Shown here in pieces: positions 33,035 through 36,634 of a DNA stretch of 36,634 nucleotides (its first letter is position 1; each line of letters opens with the position of its first letter). This DNA comes from Actinomycetes bacterium (lineage in GTDB: Bacteria > Actinomycetota > Acidimicrobiia > IMCC26256 > PALSA-610). The position numbers and the translations under genes were made by a program. The stretch is taken from assembly GCA_025360585.1 (NCBI GenBank), contig JANYBW010000039.1, positions 1 through 36,634 of the forward strand. The letters are read 5' to 3'. The notes beneath the pieces were generated by a model. The model ran no database searches. It was not told the origin of the DNA and saw only the letters and a list, made by a program, of their open reading frames with translations.

Positions 33035-33053
33035 ATCTGACGGTCCGTCAGAT
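33035..33053. promoter_or_regulatory. TetR-type palindromic operator, site 3
   Basis: ATCTGACGG-T-CCGTCAGAT is a perfect 9-bp inverted repeat around one base. It matches the core ATCTGACG-N3-CGTCAGAT seen at 20213 and 26590. It lies 16 bases upstream of the ipdA GTG. On the minus strand TAATCT overlaps its outer edge and could be a -10 element, which would place the repressor on the promoter. Confidence 0.75.
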
Positions 33054-33144
33054 TACTCAGGTTTGAAGAGGGGGTCTGATTGAGTTCTCGTCCCTCTGAC
33101 AACGAACTGGTCGCAAATCCTCGGCCAACTATGGCTACTTGACA

Positions 33145-33492
33145 TCATCGAGTAGTTGAGTTGCTCATCATAGAGATGCCAAGTGAATTGAGCGCGGCCT
33201 GAATAAAACGCACCCCTACGCCGGCGGTACCAAGCCGATAGACACGCGTTTTGGCATCCGCTAACACGCCGGCAAGCGCAGCGAGAGGATTTCCAGGTGT
33301 CGTCGCTGTCGGTGTGAGCGCTGTGGCCTGATAACCGGCAGTCGGCACAAGCATCGCTCCGTCGAAACGCCCAACTCCGACAGTGCCTTTGCGGCATCCA
33401 TAGGCCGCGCCCATTGCTTCCATGGTTGTTCCGTCACCAAGGCTGTAATAGACGTGCCCGTGTGCTCCCCAGCCATACAGTCCGCCGCGAAT
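33145..33492 (-). pseudogene. Remnant of a cell-wall hydrolase (NlpC-like plus PG-binding)
   Basis: The minus-strand frame reads GLYGWGAHGHVYYSLGDGTT, then MEAMGAAYG and FDGAMLVPTAGY. This resembles the His-containing C-terminal half of NlpC/P60-type peptidases (GHVxxYLGDG...IEA). It is followed after a linker by YRLGTAGVGVRFIQAALNSL, which looks like a peptidoglycan-binding type 1 repeat cut short. A TAA at 33493-33495 interrupts the frame at the N-terminal side. No start codon, signal peptide or catalytic Cys segment is present. The rest of the 33054-33664 interval shows no gene. The family call is tentative. Confidence 0.45.
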
Positions 33493-33664
33493 TTAAAGAG
33501 CGCCGTTGGCTTGTGCGCCTTCGGTGCCGGTGATGAGCTTGCCGGTTTCTATCCCCCCATCGATAGATGGAGGGCGAAGCCGTGGCCCAGTCCGGAACGC
33601 TGAATTTCCGTTGGGCGCGACTGCAGTGCAATCGCGCCCGACGGTAACGAACGTTCGGTGATGC

Positions 33665-34153
33665 TTAGGCTTTGGTTGCAGTTTCGATTGCGCTCACGAC
33701 TTCGGGGGCCAGTGGGTCGACCATCGGTGCGAAGCGGGCGACGACGTTGCCGTCTTTGCCGACGAGAAATTTCTCGAAGTTCCACTGGATGTCGCCGTCG
33801 CGGCCTTCGGCATCGGCGGTCGTGACGAGCTGCTGGTAGAGCGCGTGCCGTGCGTCGCCGTTGACTTCAATTTTTTCGGTCATCGGAAACGTCACGCCGT
33901 AGGTGGTGGAACAAAACGTTTGGATTTCTTCGGGGGTGCCGGGTTCTTGAGCACCGAACTGGTTGCAGGGAACACCGAGCACGGTGAACGCGTCGCCGCC
34001 GAATTTGGTTTGTAGTTCTTCGAGGCCGGTGTATTGCGGAGTAAGGCCGCACTTGGACGCGACGTTGACCAAGAGCGTGACTTTGCCTTTTGCGGCGTCG
34101 AGGCCGCCGGGGGTGCCATCGAGGGTGGCGATGGGTGTGTCGTAAATCGACAT
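33665..34153 (-). CDS. Glutathione peroxidase-family thiol peroxidase
   Basis: A 162-residue thioredoxin-fold peroxidase. Catalytic Cys35 lies in NVASKCGLTPQY, Gln65 in PCNQFGAQEPG, and Trp124-Asn125 in QWNFEKFLV, completing the usual tetrad. A second Cys (FCSTTYG, Cys81) is in the position of the resolving Cys of thioredoxin-dependent members, so reduction by thioredoxin rather than glutathione is likely in this mycothiol-type organism. The ATG at 34153 has GAGGA six bases upstream. It stands alone on the minus strand. Confidence 0.9.
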   Translation of the reverse strand: MSIYDTPIATLDGTPGGLDAAKGKVTLLVNVASKCGLTPQYTGLEELQTKFGGDAFTVLGVPCNQFGAQEPGTPEEIQTFCSTTYGVTFPMTEKIEVNGDARHALYQQLVTTADAEGRDGDIQWNFEKFLVGKDGNVVARFAPMVDPLAPEVVSAIETATKA

Positions 34154-34226
34154 AACGATTCCTCAAAATTTCTGGTGGTTGGGTGGTTGCTCACAATGTA
34201 TGCGGCGCGCCGAAGGAACCGCCAGC

Positions 34227-34263
34227 GGTCGGGCCAACAGTCGGGCCAACGGTCGGGCCAACA
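34227..34263. repeat. 11-13-bp tandem repeat
   Basis: GGTCGGGCCAACA at 34227-34239, a shortened copy at 34240-34250, and GGTCGGGCCAACA again at 34251-34263. It lies 73 bases upstream of the peroxidase start, in the divergent gap with the SDR gene. No coding meaning is apparent. Confidence 0.75.
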
Positions 34264-34338
34264 GTTCGGTGAGCATCCTTGAACCCCGGGCCCGAGGCGC
34301 TGCTCACGAGTTCGGCCGGCTGATCGTGACCGCACCGG

Positions 34339-34533
34339 TTAAGAGGGCGCGCCAGAAGGCGACGGATTCTGGCTGATCTCGACGAAACGCGGCGCCGCCC
34401 GTGGCCCGAGCGGCCCCGGAGCGCAGCGACCCGGAGCGCAGCGACCAGAGCGGGAAGCCGGAGCGCAGCGACGAGAGCGCGAAACTGGATTCTTGCATCG
34501 GATTACCTTTCACCTCTCGGCGCGCGTTCTAAG
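34339..34533 (-). repeat. Dispersed TIR element, copy C
   Basis: This 195-base copy has termini TTAAGAGGGCGCGCC at 34339 and, on the minus strand, CTTAGAACGCGCGCC at 34533. The core (CTGGCTGATCTCGACGAAAC, GGCCCGAGCGGCCCCGGAGC) is shared with the other copies. Three short CGGAGCGCAGCGAC units follow, then GGATTCTTGCATCGGATTAC. Its head ends 10 bases before the ATG of the SDR gene, so it forms most of that gene's upstream region. Together with the repeat at 34227 it accounts for most of the 34154-34543 interval. Confidence 0.85.
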
Positions 34534-34543
34534 TTGCGCGGCG

Positions 34544-35317
34544 ATGAATGCGCCTTCGATTCCTTCGACCCTTGATTTTGCGAACAAGGTTGTTCTCGTT
34601 ACTGGCGGTACCCGAGGTCTTGGTCGCGGTATCGCTGACCGTTTTGTCGAAGCTGGCGCGACGGTGGTGGTGTGTGGCCGCAAGGATCCCGAATCGTCGG
34701 CGAGTGGTACAACATTTTTCGCCGCCGATGTGCGCGACTCCGAGTCGGTCGCCTCGCTCATGGCGCAGATCAATGCGCGGTTTGGTCGTCTGGACGTATT
34801 GGTGAACAACGCGGGTGGTTCGCCGCCGGCCGATAGTGCAACCGCTTCTGCGAACTTCACGAACGCGATTATTGGGCTCAACTTGGTAGCGCCGCTGTTG
34901 TGCTCGCAAGGCGCGTTCTCGATCATGCGCAACCAAGACGGTGGTGGCGCGATTGTGAACATCGCGTCGGTGAGCGGGCTGCGCCCTTCACCCAATACCG
35001 CGGCGTACGGTGCCGCTAAAGCCGGCCTTGTGAATCTCACCGAGACACTTGCGGTTGAGTTCGCACCGTCGGTGCGGGTGAACTGTTTGAGCGCGGGATT
35101 GATCATTACTGAACAGTCGCACTTGTTTTACGGAGATGCGGATGGTATTGCCGCGGTGGGTAAGACCGTTCCGCTGGGCCATATGGCGGAACCTCACGAA
35201 ATTGCCGATGTCGCGTTGTTTTTGGCGTCTCCACTTGCTCGCTATGTGAGCGGAGCGAACATTGTCGTGCACGGTGGCGGCGAACTACCGGCCTACATGA
35301 GCGCCGCCAACACCTAA
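34544..35317 (+). CDS. SDR family oxidoreductase
   Basis: A 257-residue classical short-chain dehydrogenase. It has the cofactor loop VTGGTRGLGRG, NNAGGSPPADS, the Ser in NIASVSGLRPSPNTAAYGAAK supplying Tyr and Lys, and the FabG-like C-terminus ASPLARYVSGANIVVHGGGE. The cofactor is probably NAD(P) and the substrate is unknown. The ATG at 34544 was chosen because the 17 codons upstream in frame come from the dispersed element. No clear ribosome site is visible. A strong hairpin lies just downstream. Confidence 0.87.
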   Translation: MNAPSIPSTLDFANKVVLVTGGTRGLGRGIADRFVEAGATVVVCGRKDPESSASGTTFFAADVRDSESVASLMAQINARFGRLDVLVNNAGGSPPADSATASANFTNAIIGLNLVAPLLCSQGAFSIMRNQDGGGAIVNIASVSGLRPSPNTAAYGAAKAGLVNLTETLAVEFAPSVRVNCLSAGLIITEQSHLFYGDADGIAAVGKTVPLGHMAEPHEIADVALFLASPLARYVSGANIVVHGGGELPAYMSAANT

Positions 35318-35321
35318 CCCC

Positions 35322-35365
35322 TGTGTCCCACTGATATTCCTTCTCTGGAATATCAGTGGGACACA
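35322..35365. terminator. Perfect 19-bp stem-loop between SDR and DinB genes
   Basis: TGTGTCCCACTGATATTCC (35322-35340) and GGAATATCAGTGGGACACA (35347-35365) form a perfect 19-bp inverted repeat around the loop TTCTCT. It starts five bases after the SDR stop and ends 24 bases before the DinB start. No T-run follows. A terminator of the stem-only kind, an operator, or a mobile palindromic repeat are possible. Confidence 0.6.
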
Positions 35366-35389
35366 CGCGATCTGGGAGGATCGAGTCTT

Positions 35390-36160
35390 ATGAGTGAAGT
35401 CGCTATTCCAGCGTTGCGTTCGTTGCAGGCTGAAGCCATCTCGTTGGCGCAGTCGTTGAGTGATGCTGAATGGAATTTGCCGAGCGATTGTGCGGGCTGG
35501 ACAGTGCGCGATGTGTACGCCCACATGAGTGGCGTTTATCACGGGCTTGTCGATCCCGCGTTTATGCGCACGGGCGATGATCCCAACGATATGGAATCCG
35601 GCATGGAGGTCGGGGTGGAGGAACGGCGGAGTTGGCCGATCGCCGATGTGATCGCGGAGTATGAGGAGTTCGCTACCAAAGCAACCGACAATTTCGCGAC
35701 GATGCAATCGGGCGATCTTGCCACGATGGAAATTCCGATGGGCAACCTCGGGACACATCCGTTGCATATTCTTGCAAACGCGTTCGTCTTCGACGCGTAT
35801 TGTCATCTCCGCAACGATTTGATCGCGCCGTTTGGTCCGCTCGATCACCCCGCTCCCGCCGAAAGTGCCGAGAATCTTGGTCCGATCCTGGAGTGGATGC
35901 TCGCCGGACTTCCTCAGATGTGCGCCGAAGCGTTTGCATTCATGACGGCGCCGGTTGTTCTGCAACTCGATGGCCCGGGCGGCGGCTCATTCATCATTGG
36001 TGACATCGCGAATGGTTCGCCGACCGCCACGATCGTGAGCAACCCCGACGCCTTCGTACGGTGGGGCACCCAACGGCGGCCGTGGCGCGACGAAGGCGTG
36101 ACGATCGTGGGCGATGAGGCCTACGGTGCACGCGTGGTCGACGCACTCAACATCATCTAA
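35390..36160 (+). CDS. Mycothiol-dependent DinB/MDMPI family protein
   Basis: A 256-residue protein of the maleylpyruvate isomerase N-terminal (DinB-like) family. The motif CAGWTVRDVYAHMSG places metal ligand His45, and HPLHILANAFVFDAYCHLRND supplies further His ligands in a four-helix bundle. The C-terminal part (residues 170-256) is an SCP2-like small domain. Family members use mycothiol in detoxification or isomerisation. The ATG at 35390 follows GGGAGGA at about nine bases. Its TAA stop is part of the terminus of dispersed element copy D. Confidence 0.82.
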   Translation: MSEVAIPALRSLQAEAISLAQSLSDAEWNLPSDCAGWTVRDVYAHMSGVYHGLVDPAFMRTGDDPNDMESGMEVGVEERRSWPIADVIAEYEEFATKATDNFATMQSGDLATMEIPMGNLGTHPLHILANAFVFDAYCHLRNDLIAPFGPLDHPAPAESAENLGPILEWMLAGLPQMCAEAFAFMTAPVVLQLDGPGGGSFIIGDIANGSPTATIVSNPDAFVRWGTQRRPWRDEGVTIVGDEAYGARVVDALNII

Positions 36161-36361
36161 GAACGCGGTGCCGATAGGTGAGAGGAAATCCGTTACAAGA
36201 ATCATGTTTCCCGCTCTCGTCGCTGCGCTCCGGGGCCGCTCGGGCCGCTGCGCTCATGTTTCCCGCTCTCGTCGCTGCGCTCCGGGGCCGCTCGGGCCGC
36301 GGGCGGCGCCGCGCTTCGTCGAGATCAGCCAGAATCCGTTGCCTTTTGGCGCGCCCTCAAA
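36157..36361 (+). repeat. Dispersed TIR element, copy D, with 46-bp internal duplication
   Basis: This copy is in the opposite orientation to A-C. The head CTAAGAACGCGGTGCC starts at 36157 and the tail GGCGCGCCCTCAAAG ends near 36361. The core is shared (TCGTCGAGATCAGCCAGAAT). A 46-base segment beginning CATGTTTCCCGCTCTCGTCG is duplicated at 36203-36248 and 36255-36300. The TAA inside the head is the stop codon of the DinB gene. Nothing else is visible before the next gene at 36404. Confidence 0.85.
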
Positions 36362-36403
36362 GCGGCGCGACCCGAGGCGTGAAGTCCCAACAACCAAGTG
36401 AGC

Positions 36404-36634
36404 ATGAAGAGCAACATGACCAGAGAAACAGAATCCAGCGAAACACAAACCGATACCACGCGCGAAGCGCTCGGCGCGTTGTTCGAGCTGCATCGTGTGC
36501 TCAACCATGCGCCGCGCCTCGCGTGGGGTGTCGTTCGCGATGGTGAGTTGGCCATGGCGGATGGTACTGAAGCCAATGAACACACGGTGTTTCGCATCGC
36601 CTCGATGACCAAAAGCTTCACCGCCGCTGCTGTG
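36404..36634 (+). CDS. Serine beta-lactamase-fold protein, N-terminal fragment
   Basis: The first 77 codons of a protein cut by the window end. The sequence contains LAWGVVRDGELAMADG and then FRIASMTKSFTAAAV, where SMTK is the SxxK motif carrying the nucleophilic Ser and Lys of class C beta-lactamase/DD-peptidase-type serine hydrolases. No signal peptide precedes it, so a cytoplasmic esterase or amidase is more likely than a wall enzyme. ATG codons at 36404 and 36416 are both possible; neither ribosome site is strong. Confidence 0.75.
   Translation, partial: MKSNMTRETESSETQTDTTREALGALFELHRVLNHAPRLAWGVVRDGELAMADGTEANEHTVFRIASMTKSFTAAAV

Overview
The window reads as chromosomal DNA of a moderately GC-rich, high-G+C Gram-positive bacterium (Actinomycetota), most plausibly an environmental Acidimicrobiia-type lineage. 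The evidence is gene content: a UvrD2-type helicase with an HRDC tail, two F420-type luciferase-like (LLM) oxidoreductases, a mycothiol-dependent DinB/MDMPI protein, an LAXTG (class E sortase) surface protein, an AtsA-type sulfatase, and steroid ring-degradation genes closely resembling those of Mycobacterium and Rhodococcus. The lineage is inferred; no rRNA or tRNA gene was seen.

Layout. Positions 1-4650 hold a thioester-domain surface adhesin, a small membrane-anchored protein, a secreted nuclease lipoprotein and a PLP decarboxylase. Positions 4690-9040 hold uvrD2, a double-ACT protein, peptide deformylase, a YgjP-like metallopeptidase and a PH/SHOCT membrane protein, the last four in one + strand run. 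Positions 9041-14126 (minus strand) hold a HIT protein, galK, an AtsA-like sulfatase and galT, with a decayed DUF6159 remnant between the last two. Positions 14154-19178 hold a GNAT protein, an LLM oxidoreductase, and two divergent exported repeat proteins: a Tat-exported glycine-rich repeat protein and a secreted right-handed beta-helix protein.

Positions 19207-33018 form the catabolic island: an SDR, an LLM oxidoreductase plus a VOC protein, three small housekeeping or unknown genes, a FadA6-like thiolase, a pair of acyl-CoA dehydrogenases (FadE31/FadE32-like), a GlxA regulator plus a DJ-1/PfpI protein, and a five-gene minus-strand run ipdA-ipdB-ipdC-DUF35-thiolase in which every junction overlaps by 4 nt. 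From recall of the mycobacterial proteins, IpdA, IpdB, IpdC and FadA6 are clear family matches, so the island probably degrades the last two steroid rings (HIP/COCHEA-CoA pathway) or a chemically similar polycyclic acid. Three near-identical palindromes (core ATCTGACG-N3-CGTCAGAT) lie directly upstream of the LLM/VOC operon, the fadE pair and ipdA, and define a likely TetR-type regulon. Positions 33019-36634 hold a decayed cell-wall hydrolase remnant, a glutathione peroxidase, another SDR, a DinB/MDMPI protein and the start of a serine beta-lactamase-fold protein.

The most unusual non-coding feature is a dispersed element present four times (17193, 24165, 34339, 36157). It has imperfect terminal inverted repeats, a conserved GC-rich core and an internal short repeat of variable copy number. 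Two copies supply the stop codon of the gene they abut. A separate 52-bp tandem array of three hairpins separates two convergent genes at 28498-28647, and a perfect 19-bp stem lies at 35322-35365.
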